Source of the DNA: Paramecium tetraurelia
Taxonomy: Eukaryota > Ciliophora > Oligohymenophorea > Peniculida > Parameciidae
Reading direction: 5' to 3'
Length of the DNA stretch: 64,000 nucleotides
Assembly: GCF_000165425.1 (NCBI RefSeq)
Contig: NW_001799066.1
Coordinates: 1-64,000, forward strand
This document shows, in pieces, positions 11,301-23,593 of this stretch. The notes under the pieces were generated by a model. The model did not search any database. It was not told where the DNA came from and saw only the letters and a program-made list of their open reading frames with translations. Numbering within the stretch: the first letter of the stretch is position 1; the number at the start of each line of letters is the position of its first letter. The translations under genes were made by a program, and so were the position numbers.

Positions 11301-14300
11301 AAGTAATTAAATGAGATTGCTGTATAGAAGTCGATTAAAAACATCATACACTGGGAAGAGTATTATTGATGAGTTGTGAATTTGGCCTGTAGCCAACAGC
11401 TTGATGAAACAGACTAAGAATTTATGGCAAACTCCTAATATATAAGGAAAATTATTCTAAAGCTAACTAGATTAAAGAATATCGATAATGCAGTGGAAGA
11501 GATCAGAATTTTCTGCTTCAGTAACAAGATAAAGAGGAAGATATCGGAATAATTTGATTAATTGGCCCACCAAACTTCTCTAATCAAATAAAATGAAGTA
11601 AAAAGATTGTTGAAAAATGTAACAATATTGTTCTTAGTCGGCTGTTTATTGAACATGTCCTTCGACATGATCCTGCGCTCTACTAAGATTACTTGACCAT
11701 AGAAAGCTACATAATGAATATTCACGGTTTTAAAGACTACTCTTATAAAAAAGAGTTGTGCTTCCATTTAAAAACCTTAATGGGCATTTCAACAAAATTG
11801 TTGAATAAATGGATTTTATTCGTAGTGATTGAGGTCCTTTCAGACTAAGAAATAACTTGGTATATTATTGAAAACTTATTACAAGTAGGGAGCTATTTCA
11901 CACAGGCCTGTCGAAATTTTAGATTAGAATTTTTTGTTTCATAATTTTTTATAAGAAGAATTTCAAATATCATATGTGCTGGTAGGGAGCCGTCATAAAT
12001 AGTCAAAGATTTAAGCATCATATTGATCTCTCAAATAATTTGAGGATGTACAAAATCGGCAGAGGCTTATATCCGAATCATTAAGGGGAAATAGCTAATT
12101 TGCAAGTAAATTAGTAATTGAATTATCAACAATTTCCGATTTTGCAAATTGAATAAGTGTTTTTTGAATTCAAAAATCTTACAGGCACAAGTTCATCATT
12201 TGTAAAATTTAAAGTCCAACATGGTGGAAATTTGAATTTTAATAAGGTAACTGTGCTTTTGCTTATTAAATGTAAGCGTGGATGTTAGATGTTATTGTTA
12301 TTTCGGGAATATAAATAGAAGCTTGGCTATATTTAATGCAAACAAGACAAATGATATATACGTGAACAAGTTATTATGACAGAACCGACAACATATCAGT
12401 TGCGACGAACTTGAAGTGCAAGCATCAGCATTTATGTAGGTAGTATTAGACGTTTAACAGTTACATATTTAAACCTGGGAAAATTAGGGATGATCCAAGA
12501 AACATAATATAGGGACACTCATTTATGAAGAGTCTCATTCAATTTAAACATCAGTATATATTGCAAAGAGCAGTTCTATTAAATATAACACAAACAAGGA
12601 CTATAAAATCATAAGTTGATTTTACACAAATTGTTTGCCATATATATTTTGATCCAATTCATAATCAGGCTCACTTTCTTTGCGAATTATGGGCTTGATA
12701 CTGCTCGTCCTAAATTCAATAATGAGGAATGTGCCTACACTTAAGCTCAAAAAATATTGACTTCTACTGTTAATTAGGTGTAAGAAAAGTTAACGCATGA
12801 GGAGAGAAATAACTAGTATCATTAAAATAAGATGGTAGTAATTTTAATCATGACTCAAAGAAGAAGGTGTGGCTTCAAGTCAAGCTGATTCACAAAATGG
12901 ATCGGTATTTATCTTATCCAAAGCTATCAGAATTGATTACAAGCTTATCAATTCATTAGTAATAGGAGGCATAATTAATTCTTTTTAGCTTCCAATTAGC
13001 TTGTGCTTCTAACAAATTTAACATTTGATCTCCCACTTTACCTAATACATAAAGACTCAGAGATATAATAATCAATTTGGATTGTGCAAGATTGTCACTC
13101 TGGCATTAAAAAATTATAATACTGATAAGTGCAAATTTATCTTGATAGCATTCTTAAATTTTGTAATATTTTCTGGTTTTGGAAGTTGTGGTGGGGTGTT
13201 TGGAGGATTGTCCTAGTGTCGGGTTATAATGAGATTTGCGGTGGTCAAAGACGGGTGTGCCGTGTTGTTGGCAAGAAAAATAAGTTTCAGATAATTGTTC
13301 ACCTCATGAGCAATTCAGGGTCTTTACATATCATCCATCTGAACTTATAAAAGATTGACACGCTTAAAAAAAACCAATTAATTTCGGCTTATGCTAAAAA
13401 AATACATAAAAATCCTATTACAGAGGTTTGACGATGAATAAGCCTAGTTGATTTGCGATATAGTTGGCACTTTGATAACATAAGTTATAAGTATAAGGAT
13501 ATTTTATATAACTATGAGGTCATCATCAAAATATTAGCAATATTAAAAAGATGGAGAGAGTATTACAAATAGACATTGTAAAGATGTTTCTATACAAGTG
13601 GCAGTTGTTAATCTAAAAGTCATATCTATAAGAAAATCTAAACACTAATAATGATGTCTAACATTAATTAGTGTTCTTCAGTGTAAGTTAGAAAAAGTAG
13701 TTTAGATGACTAAAATGATCAAGAAGTCTTACATAAAGAACAAAAGATTTTACGAGGTATTTTATTCAAAATTTTTTTTAAATTTGCTGGTGGAATACAA
13801 TTTAGCCTGATAAAGCGCATTTAGGACTTGATAATAATGCAAAAGCCTACACTAATTAGAATTAATTATTTTTAATATTAACACATAATACTATCAAATC
13901 ATAAATGTTCAATTTTAGAAATATATTTTCCTAACCTCTTTTTATTTATTTTTTCATATATAAATTAGTGTTTCAGACCAAGAGATTTTTTGAATGGGAA
14001 TTTACAAAAAGTTGGAAGAATAAGGTAAACTGATTCTCGTTACAGATTAGGAGATATAATTTGCCTAAAGTTGTGAAATTATTAGAAAGACTATCAATAT
14101 TGATTTAATTTCATTTGAAAGACATGGAAACCTACCACCATTTTGAAACTGACCTTATAGATCTTTTCTAGATTCTTGAAGTTGTTTTAATACATTTAAA
14201 AAAGAATCTCGCAAGTATATGGGGAATAATATAAGTTTACCAAAGAAGAAACTTGTAATATTCAAGAAAAACATTTCGTATCCATTTAAACTTCATTATG

Positions 14301-17300
14301 ATTTAATTTAAAGTAATTTTTAGATTATGAATACGCAATTTAATTTTTCATCTGAAACTGATCAATAAGCCTAGGTATTTGTATTCCTTTACAGAAATAA
14401 TTGAATTTTAGATATCAAATAAGGTTTGTTATTCTTTTTTAATCTCCAAACTCCTTCATATATGGTCATATTTCCTCTAAATGTAGGAGGCGCTGTTGTC
14501 TGCTTAAGCAAGATACTTCTCATAAAATTCGTTCAGAAAATAATGAACCACTATTCTTTAAATTGTAAGAACATTTTATGTTTGAGCTTTAATATAACAA
14601 TCTTGTAAAGGGAGTAGACACGATTTACAAGTTCTTGAGATAAAAATTAAAAAGAGTTGAGTCCAAGATGGACTTAAATAGTCGTGCTGTTAAGTAATCT
14701 GCCTTTTCACTTTGTTTCTGAATGTTAAAGCTAAACATCATATAAATGATATCATAGCTTGATAAACGGCTATTTAATGTATTGGTGACAAGACACAAAA
14801 CGAATTATAGGAAGCAGCCATGATTAAAGCATGAGTGGTTACACATAAAGTTGTTTCAACTAAAGCTTTCAACTCGTGCGTTCATCACAAAATGTCATTA
14901 ATACTCCTGGCTCTAGTTATTATTTTCGGTGCTTAAATTTGCCAATTTGTTGTTCTAATTCAAGTTTTGCTCCATTTTGGGATAATAATTGTAGAAAACT
15001 ACCTTTAGAAATGAATTAACTAGAAGTATAGGTATCAGTATTCCAGGATATTTAATATGCAGTTAGACTTATTGAAAACTATATATTTACAGCATCTCAT
15101 GAGATTTTAAAAACTATATAATTAGAATAAAAAGCATGATTCAGCTACAAAATATTTTAAAGTTTAGCACAAGCTGGTGAAAATTAAATAGATTTAGGAG
15201 GTAATGCACTTATATAAAAGTAGAATTAATGTAAACAGCAAACTCATCATGAATTGTACAAAAAGTAATCGAAATTTTCATTGCTGTTTTACAACATGCG
15301 ATAAGGAAGTAAGCTCAAATTAATACAGATTCTTCATTCAAAAAATTCTCAAACTTTAGATGTTTCTATAAAATTAAATTCTAATCTGGTTAAATGAACC
15401 AATTAATGAGGCTGCTTTAACTTGGTGTCTAATCCATATTTTGGAAGCAACATTTCACTTCATTTTATAAATTTAAGTAGCCCTTTACTTTATTATGCAG
15501 TTCTGCTCAACAACAAGGTATATGCTGAAGCATAAAAGTGGTTATTATTTGATATATAAACAGCTTAATACAGAAACTAGTATTTTCCTCTCTATTTAAT
15601 TTTATTGCATGAAATTATTTTTATATTACAAGATTTTTGAATAGATATTTGTGTACATTTCCGGAAGCCCCTTTAGACTGATTCAAGAATAATGGTCCAA
15701 TATCAGGCTTTCATAATAATTACATAAATGGCAAATGCAGAAGTGTATATAAATCTGCTTGTAACTGGAGTAGGCGAATAAAAAAGTATTGTTATTTGAG
15801 AAATTATGTAAATGCTGCCCTTTTTATTGGTAACACTCTTAGAAGTTTGTGAATACAAGTAGCACTAGAAGATTGTATGCATATTATGTAAAAGCACATA
15901 ATGTTTTCATATATGCATCATCAAATGAAGCAGTTTTGTTGTTACGCTCATCTCCCTCACAAGTTGTGGTGATAATTATTAGCTAAAGAATATATGAAAA
16001 ATAGCGAATACTATGTAGAAAGCTCTTCAACATGGTATTGTATTGCATACATGATATGCAGACATCTCCTTTCAAGACAGTTCCAAGTATTACTGTTGCC
16101 ACAAAGTCTCTATCATAAAATCATCTGGAGAGATATTAGAGCTTTAACCACAATTTGAAATGCTCTCATATGCAGATTTTATATTTTATTGGTTAAACAA
16201 CTGTTTTAAGGTGGCTGGTTAGCAGAAACTCAACTGCCAAGCTCAACTTATACTATCGAGATTAAATCGGCACTACAATACCAACCTGTGTGCTAGTGTC
16301 TTAAGTTTTTTTGTGAGAATCATTACCTGGCCAAGTTTTGAAAGAGAAAATACAATCATTTTGAAGCTAGCAGAGTTTTACTCTAAAATTATATTGAGAA
16401 ATTACTAAATATGAATTCTCTACCTAACATCTTGTCGCAGTTGGTAAATATTAAAGGACAAACTCAAAGTCCATATAATTTTCTTATAATAAGCTAAAGG
16501 ATACGATACTATGTGAAGGAAGGAGCTGATGGTTCCTAACAAATTTAGTTCTCATTTACTGCAGATATCTCTGAAAAATGTTTGCACACTATCCCCAACA
16601 TTGTACAAAAGTAACAAGGGCTAAGTTATGGTCTTGCACATTACATCGAACTAAATTTTTTCCACATATGTATCAACAGTTTGAGACATAGACATTATGT
16701 TGATTGAGAATGTAGCCATCAAACAACTGATAGTATTTCTGGTACTCTCTTGCAAGGTTGAATTCAACTAACCAAGCTGTGAGATGCAAGGATTAAGCAT
16801 TAGATATAATGCCCCTAATTAAGAATGAATAAGGCGAAGGTGTTCTGCAGCAATTCAGTAGTAAAAATTATTGACATCAGTTACAAATTTACAATAGCAT
16901 TAATAAGGATTCTCGTTAAAGCATTTTTTTCGCTCCTAATTACACCATTATCTTACCCATATTCTGATTTTCAAACTGCACAGAGTATTTATAAATACTG
17001 AAGTTATCAACTAGATATGTTCTACATGAATATTTGGTTCTACATGGTTGTTGTTCACAGGTCTGTTAGAAAGAAATTTTGAATATTGATCAGGATTTCT
17101 ATAAATAGCTACAAAGAAAGGATGGCTATATTTTGAGATTCAGTTACATTGATAGGAGACAAATAGTCTATTCTAAGTGCTTTGCTGACAACTTAAAATT
17201 CAAGAAGTTAGAAAAACTAACACTTCATCTGTTAGAAGTCTAAGATATAAAATATTTGATGTACGGAAATGGATTTTTGACAGAAGATTTTAACAAGCCT

Positions 17301-19291
17301 TATAAGCACTTGAATAAGATTATGACATCATGAAATCTTGAATGTGGTATAAGTAATAAAACATTTCGTTAATTGAGTAGCATCAACAACCAAGGAGCAC
17401 AGAAGTGAAAGTTGAACTAATCACAACCATCACAAAGGGAGGAGTGTATATTAAGTAGGAGATCTAGTTACTTCATATGTCAACATATTTATGAGAGATC
17501 GTGATCGTAGTAAATGTAAATCATAGCACATTTAGGATTGCCAGAAAAAATAGCAAGAGCTTTTTAATTTCCATATTTTTTTTTCAATTTATTTTCTTAC
17601 ATTGTTTTAAAATTTATTTAATAAGCGATAAATGGTAGCCAAAGCAATTATGCTTAGCAGTATAAATAGCTTGTTTCATTTGAGAACAACCATTTAAACT
17701 ACTTTCCAAATTTACATGAGATTAAACAGAATCTGAATATTTATAAAATATCATTCTAGTAGGGGATTTAAATGAATTATGGAAAGAATTCTTTTCCAAC
17801 TTTATAATAGAAATACTCATATTCATTTTTTTCCCCAAATTTGGTAAGAAAAATCTTAAAACTTAATGAAAATTTATTGGATTAACTAATTTAAGATTCT
17901 ATCCCTTATCTTTAACAAGAACCTTTGATGCAAATTCTTATAATTATATTTTTAAGTTCTTCAAATGAACCTTAAGAATTTAAGTCTCCTTTTACAAAGT
18001 GTTAAATAAGAAAACTAATTAAGATTTCTACTCCTTTTGTAATATATTTCAAATGAAATGAAATATATAATACTTAATTGGTGAGCCTTAATCATAAATA
18101 AGAAAGAAATTTTCAGAATTTGAATTTATCTTATTAACCTTTTTTGGTATTTAAACTTCTATATATTCAGAAGTAGGATAATATATAATGATTAAAATAA
18201 CTAACAAAAATATTTAGAGTTGTTTGGTAAAAATGATAGAATTTTGTTGAAAATATTAATTCGATGGCCTTTAAATGATCCCTTGAGTAACCTTTGGTCT
18301 TTATAACCCTAATCTCCTTATCCTAATATATCTACCTTTTATCAATATAAGCAGAAAACATACTAGGATAAAAAATATAAATAATCTTTGATTATTATCA
18401 CCCATAAAAATGAGAATCATTAGAAACTGTCAATTACAAGAGATTATTAATATCAAATAAAATCTTGATTTTAATTTATTCAAATCACTAATAGTCCAGT
18501 CTCAAATGAACTAATTTCAAGGAATGAGATAAATACAGTTCCATAATCATTATTTTCTTCACTCAATAAAACTCTGATAAAAACAAAAAGGAGTCAGTGA
18601 TTAAATATGTATAAAATGGGAAAGTTAAGTGGTTTTGCAACTTGACATCAAGCAATTAAAAGAAACTTTCCAATCGTTATAAGCTATTACTTTGCTGCGT
18701 ATAGTTCAATAGTTTCAAAATCTATAATAGTGGGCTAAAATGCTTGAAAAATTATTTAACAAAAATTTAATAAATGATTATATATCTACAAGACTTCTCT
18801 AAGTAATTCGTACTAGTACTTTTTCAATTTGATAGATTGAGAAACTCCTTATCAAGGATTTCTTAATTCAGCTTAACACATTAGATTCAAAGAATTATTC
18901 GATTTGCTTATATTAATCTAAAATCTGTAGGCTGTTTATAATTGATTTTATTATTACAGATTGAAAAGTTTACTTTTACTTTTAGAATAGCATTATTGTA
19001 AAATTTTAGGAATCAGGATTGATCTGTACATTAAATTCCGAAATAATAGAAGAGTAATATAAACTTAAAAATTCTGAATTCTTTCTCGGGTTAAATCTTT
19101 TTTAATCCTATGTTCAAAGCAGTTTCTTGTTAATTCATTTAATTTAAGTTCCTCAATTTTTTCTATTATTTATCTCCTGTAGCCTATTATCTCTTATTCT
19201 CAAATTACCTTCATCTAAGAATTTTATTGTATCAAATCAAAATTACAGTATATGTTTCGATTCGAATAATTATTATTTTTATAATTAAAAT
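8360..19291. other. 10.9-kb stretch without a modelled gene
   Basis: No gene can be built here, whereas the rest of the window is densely packed. 8400-8890 and 17570-19290 look like ordinary AT-rich spacer. Between about 8,900 and 17,560 the sequence is less AT-biased and contains several long TGA-free frames: 8898-9335 (146 codons), 11597-12043 (149) and 15015-16316 (434), all on the plus strand. A G-rich patch lies at 13180-13270. The frames do not join through recognisable introns and carry no domain I can name. No transposase motif, terminal repeat, telomeric repeat or rRNA was seen. Possible explanations are a decayed large gene, germline-derived or horizontally acquired DNA retained in the macronucleus, or a gene family I do not recognise. 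Confidence 0.6.
14870..16860 (+). pseudogene. Possible relic of a Cys-rich surface-antigen gene
   Basis: Tentative. Short segments in different plus-strand frames recall the cysteine-periodic surface antigens of Paramecium (C..W..C and CK-D-Q-A / D-A-P type motifs). Near 14,960 I read FAPFWDNNCRKLPLE. Near 15,730 I read NGKCRSVYKSACNWSRR followed by KYCYLR and NAALFIGNT. Near 16,750 I read STNQAVRCKDQAL followed one frame away by DNAPN. If the relation is real, many indels separate the pieces, so this would be a dead copy. A competing 434-codon TGA-free frame overlaps (15015-16316) and does not have this character. A profile search against the surface-antigen family would settle it. Confidence 0.2.
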
Positions 19292-20012
19292 ATGGATAAG
19301 CCTCCTTAGCAAGAAGAAAAACATTTATTTAAAATAGTGTTAATTGGTAATGGAATTTGCAATTAATATAAGGTGATTCAAGTGTTGGAAAATCAAATAT
19401 CCTTTCAAGATTTACCAAAAGATAGTTTAATTTTGACAGCCAACCAACAATAGGAGTTGAATTTGCCACTAGATCATTGACAGAGAACGGAAAAATAATT
19501 TAAGCTTAAATTTGGGATACTTGTGGATAAGAGAGATATAAATCAATAACAAGCGCATATTACAGAGGAGCAGTTGGAGCAATGTTAATTTATGATATCA
19601 CAAAACAAAAAACATTTGAAAATATAGAAAAATGGATCTAAGAATTGAAAGAGTATGCGGAGACAAATGTAGTAGCTATGTTGATTGGGTAAGATACTTA
19701 TAATAAATAGAAATAAAGCAGATTTAAAAGCTTAAAGAAAAGTTCCTAGCGATAAGGCCGCTTAATTTGCAGAAAACCATACTATGGCATTTATGGAAGT
19801 GAGTGCATTTGATGGAACGAATGTTGATCTAGCATTTTCAAGACTTATTAATGGTATTTTATTACTTATTTAGAGAAATATATTAATTAATAAATAAATA
19901 GTCTTTAGCAGAAAATTAGGATTAGTCAATACAGCAATAGATGCAGAGTAGAAATAACATGCAAATTCAATAATCCTAATGTAATTAATCATAAGACACT
20001 TGTTGCAAATGA
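19292..20012 (+). CDS. Rab11-like small GTPase
   Basis: Protein of 216 residues from three introns (19347-19372, 19689-19710, 19854-19875). Start [19 protein letters not shown]. Visible motifs: P-loop GDSSVGKSN (residues about 19-27), switch I with the effector threonine in PTIGVEF, switch [22 protein letters not shown], base-binding NKAD, SAK-equivalent VSAF, and a C-terminal double cysteine CCK for prenylation. The [15 protein letters not shown] block matches Rab11/Rab25-type Rabs, which direct recycling-endosome and exocytic traffic. The canonical DTAGQE reads DTCGQE here, an Ala-to-Cys change beside the catalytic Gln, which is kept. The tail between the G domain and CCK is Gln-rich and largely coded by TAA/TAG. 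The first intron appears to end in AAG and the third in AGAG, judged only from the reading frame. Confidence 0.93.
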
Positions 20013-20247
20013 GATATCAATGTATATTTAGAAGAAAAAATAGTATTTCCCAAATTTATAAAATTAACTAATTATTATGTCTTACTTGAGAATTTTGAAA
20101 AGAACACTACTTTTTTTTTATGTATTAAAATTATTTATAAAATTTAAAATAAAATAATTGTTTATCCCTTTTTCAATGAAAATTTGATAAATCGAATTTT
20201 GAATTAAATAATACTTTATGTATCTTTAGAAATATTTCAATAAATTA

Positions 20248-21903
20248 TCACTAAAATTAATATAAATCATTTAAAAATTGAATAACTTCTGGTTCGAAAT
20301 TGTATTTTTCAAGTTTAAGTATAACAGAAACATATAATTTTTTTAAATTTAATAATTACTCCATTCTTTTAGTAACTAAATTACTTCTCAATAAATAAGT
20401 ATTATTCATTGCAAAATCATTTATTAGTTTGGATTTAATCTCTTCATTGAAATAGATATTCATTGTCATTAATTTCATTTGAACAAAGGCTGCCAAAATA
20501 AGACTCATTTAGCTAGTTTCAATAAAATTGTTTTTAACGTGTAATTGTAATCTTAAGATGGTTCTGCAATTTTATAATGCCTTTTAAAGAAATACTATAT
20601 GATCATAATTTAATCTTGCATTATTCAACTTTATAGTGATATCAGAACAGTTTGATTGCTCTAATTCGCATCCAAAAATGTCTAATGTATTGTAAGTTTG
20701 GATAGTGTTATTTAGATTTAAAAACAGCTTTTTATAAGTAAAATGAACTAAAATACTAAAATCAGGGGAGGGAATTGTGTGTTAATCGCTAAGACAAACT
20801 GTATCAGCTAAAAATAAGTTCAAATATCTCAATGATTTTTTGTTGATAATATTCTCTTCTTAAATTTTTGTATTGAATGATTAGCAAAATATATTGCTAC
20901 TTAAATCGAGAGAAAATGTATCTAGAAGAGGGATTGTCATCACTGTATTTAAAAGATATTATAATTTTCTTATATCTTAGTTTGACTTGCTAAAATTAAG
21001 ATTTAAATTTTGTAATTATTTCAATGATTCTAATACAGTAAGTATTGATTAGAAGAATTTTGTGGTTAACGATATATTAGAAAAATTTAATGAGAGCTAT
21101 TCAATTTTATATGCAAATTCATGAATTGAAAAATTAATTTAATTGAAATTACTTACTGAGCTAACATCTAGTTATAAAATTTTTAAATTCTTTGAGCAAG
21201 CAAAACATTTTGAAACAATTTATTGAAAAATTTCAGAATTTTCAAAATAACATTTTCCAAAATTCAATTTTAAAATTTCTAGCTTCTAGGATTTTGAACA
21301 ATAATTTAGAATATATGATAATAGGGATATTTCTACTTCATAAAACTTTTATTCTTAAATTGTCATACAAAATGACTTTAAATTAGAAAAATTACAAGTT
21401 TCGGATGGAATCATCCTATTTTTTTTGCCATATGATAAATTTTGGTGTTGCTTAGGGTTTATAAATATATTTAGTTCTTCAACAGCATTAACATTTAGGA
21501 TTTATGGAAAATAAGCTATGGCTCTCAAATTTATATCTATTGGAAGAACAGATATTTAATAATAAACTACTTTTTACATTTTTAATTTTTTCAAAGATTC
21601 CAAATATCTAAATACACCTTTTTTTTGAGAAGCTATTGTAAAACCATTAATTAAGGCTAATACCTTAATTTGTTTATTTTCCTCTTTCTTTGTAACTTAA
21701 TCTATTTATTCTTTTAGTTACTCAAAATCTGATTTTATTCTCTGCTTTAAAATCACTTTTAATTTATCATTTTTTATGCTAACATCTTCCAATTTGGTTG
21801 TAAACAAAGTTTTTGTTTTGCTCTTTTAATTTGATAATTGGGATGAAATTGTTCTTCTTTTACCAAGTCTAAAGGGATACTCAATAGAAATGGATTCGTT
21901 CAT
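20248..21903 (-). CDS. Leucine-rich conserved ciliate protein, unknown function
   Basis: Single uninterrupted frame of 551 residues, ATG at 21903 (MNESISIEYPFRLGKRRT) to TGA 20250-20248. After a basic N-terminus the protein shows irregular leucine-rich stretches such as NLKILQLDVSSVSNF, IEQLSLNFSNISLTT and LQNLNLNFSKSNQD, suggesting degenerate leucine-rich repeats in roughly residues 150-450. It ends with a leucine/lysine-rich helix. I see no signal peptide, catalytic motif or membrane segment. LRR proteins of this irregular type are abundant in ciliates, and the repeat is a protein-binding surface; the partner cannot be inferred. It converges with the Rab gene across a 235-bp spacer. Confidence 0.8.
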
Positions 21904-22249
21904 TTATTTAAAATGAGAAAAATTATTAGTTAAATTTTAGCTAGAATTTTTACTTAAAATTAAAAACATTCAATAATAAAATATTCCCAATTTTGCTCTT
22001 ATAAATAAATATTACAACTTAAGAGTTTTAATTAATTAATACACAAAAAAAATCAAATGTAGAATGGACAATTTAGACAGTTATTAATAATTTTTGGTTA
22101 TCAATCCATAAGGGAACATAATACTTATTTTTAAGTTAAATCTTCATGATTAAGATATTTAAACAATAAGATGGTCAAATAATAAAAAGTTTTATATGTT
22201 AATTTTTTTTACACTTATATAATAATCAATTAAAAATAAATTTTCCACT

Positions 22250-23560
22250 TCAGGCCTTTCCTTTAAAATTAAAATTACATAGAGCTAATTACATGGCAAC
22301 TAAGGGACTGAGTGGACTCATAAAATCCAAGTGAAATTAATCTTTGTCAATTTTTCCAAATTAAACATAAATGAGATCTCTTTCTTCTCCTTTCAAAACT
22401 AATTAAAAGTTCTTTACCGAAGCTTTTTTAACTCTACCAAAAAAATCTAAGGTGTATAATTTCTACTCTAATTTTCAATATTAATAAATTACATTATTAT
22501 GTATTTATAATTTAAGGTTTACGACTAATAAATTAGACAATTTCTTTTTCACTTTTTCTTAAAACTAAAGCCATCCTTCTTGGTCTACCTTTATTTTCGT
22601 AATTTGTATCAAAAAATACACTCCCTAATTAGACTCTCATCTTTTTAATTGAATTTGATTCTTTTTTTTTCGATCCACTATCAAATAAATAATAATCAGC
22701 CTTAGATTGTTTGCTTTATTCAACTTTTCCTAATATTTATCCTTAATCTTTATGTTTAAATTCGCTGTCTTATGTAATAATAAACTTATTCTTATTTAAA
22801 GACTTTTTTGCTGCTAATAGAAATTAATTATTGTGACACCAATACATCTTATATTTTGGCATAAATCTGTTTAGTCCTGATTTATCTCTTACAATTTTGC
22901 ATTAAAACATACCTTCAGTAGGTATTGGATTAATTAAAAATGATAACAATTAGTCAGGCAAATTTATTTGAGTAATATTTACAGAATAAGGGCAAACAGG
23001 AGGCATAGGTATTAAATCAGATATTGCAGCTTCTAGAAAATCACAAATTTCTATTTGACACTCTTCTTACTCTTATTTCTCAATTTATTCAAGTTTTTCT
23101 AGTTATTCTAAATATTATTATTATTTTTAAATTTCTTCTAAAACCCAATTATTACTTGTTTCTATTGCATCCCGTTAACATTATTGAGATTAACTAACTT
23201 GATTTGATAAAATTAATGGATCTAAGATATCTTAAGAAGCTCCCTGTGGAATTTCCAATAATTTAAATTCACCAACTCCCTCTCCTATTGAGTCATACGA
23301 TTATTTTTTCTCTTAATTAAATATGTTTTTTTCAAATGTGAATGTATTAAGATCAATATCGCAGGCGTCATAACTAGCTCCTCCAACACCTAAATTCTTT
23401 TTATAGTTCTTATTTTTAGTTATGACCTTTGTTGACTTGCTATCTAAAATGAAATTTCTACATTTTTATCAATTTCTTAACTTAATCCTAAAGTATCTAA
23501 GCAAATTTTTGGAGCACACTTCTTATCTTCATCTGAGTCTGAGATATTGTTTAAAAACAT
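22250..23560 (-). CDS. Tubby-domain (TULP) protein
   Basis: 419 residues with introns at 22468-22492 and, inferred, 23433-23458. The N-terminal half is acidic and Gln-rich (start MFLNNISDSDEDKKC). From about residue 220 it follows the Tubby C-terminal domain: FQCKIVRDKSGLNRFMPKYK matches the conserved I-R-x-K-x-G-x-x-R-x-x-P-x-Y signature, then FLLAAKKS, DYYLFDSGSKKKE, LGSVFFDTNYENKGRPRRM and finally DFFGRVKKASVKNFQLV. Tubby domains bind PI(4,5)P2, and TULP proteins bring membrane cargo into cilia, which fits a ciliate; the role here is inferred from the family. The C-terminal tail continues past the usual end (FNFKGKA). The first intron is deduced from a frame change and appears to end in CAAG. 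The next gene upstream on the same strand ends only 33 bp away. Confidence 0.9.
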
Positions 23561-23593
23561 ATTAATTTAAATATATAGATATAAAAGTGAATT

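Noticed and set aside
17570-19290. Plus-strand frame around 17760 (DLNELWKEFFSNFIIEIL) as a gene.
   Set aside because: It runs only about 35 codons before TGA and cannot be extended by introns; treated as spacer.
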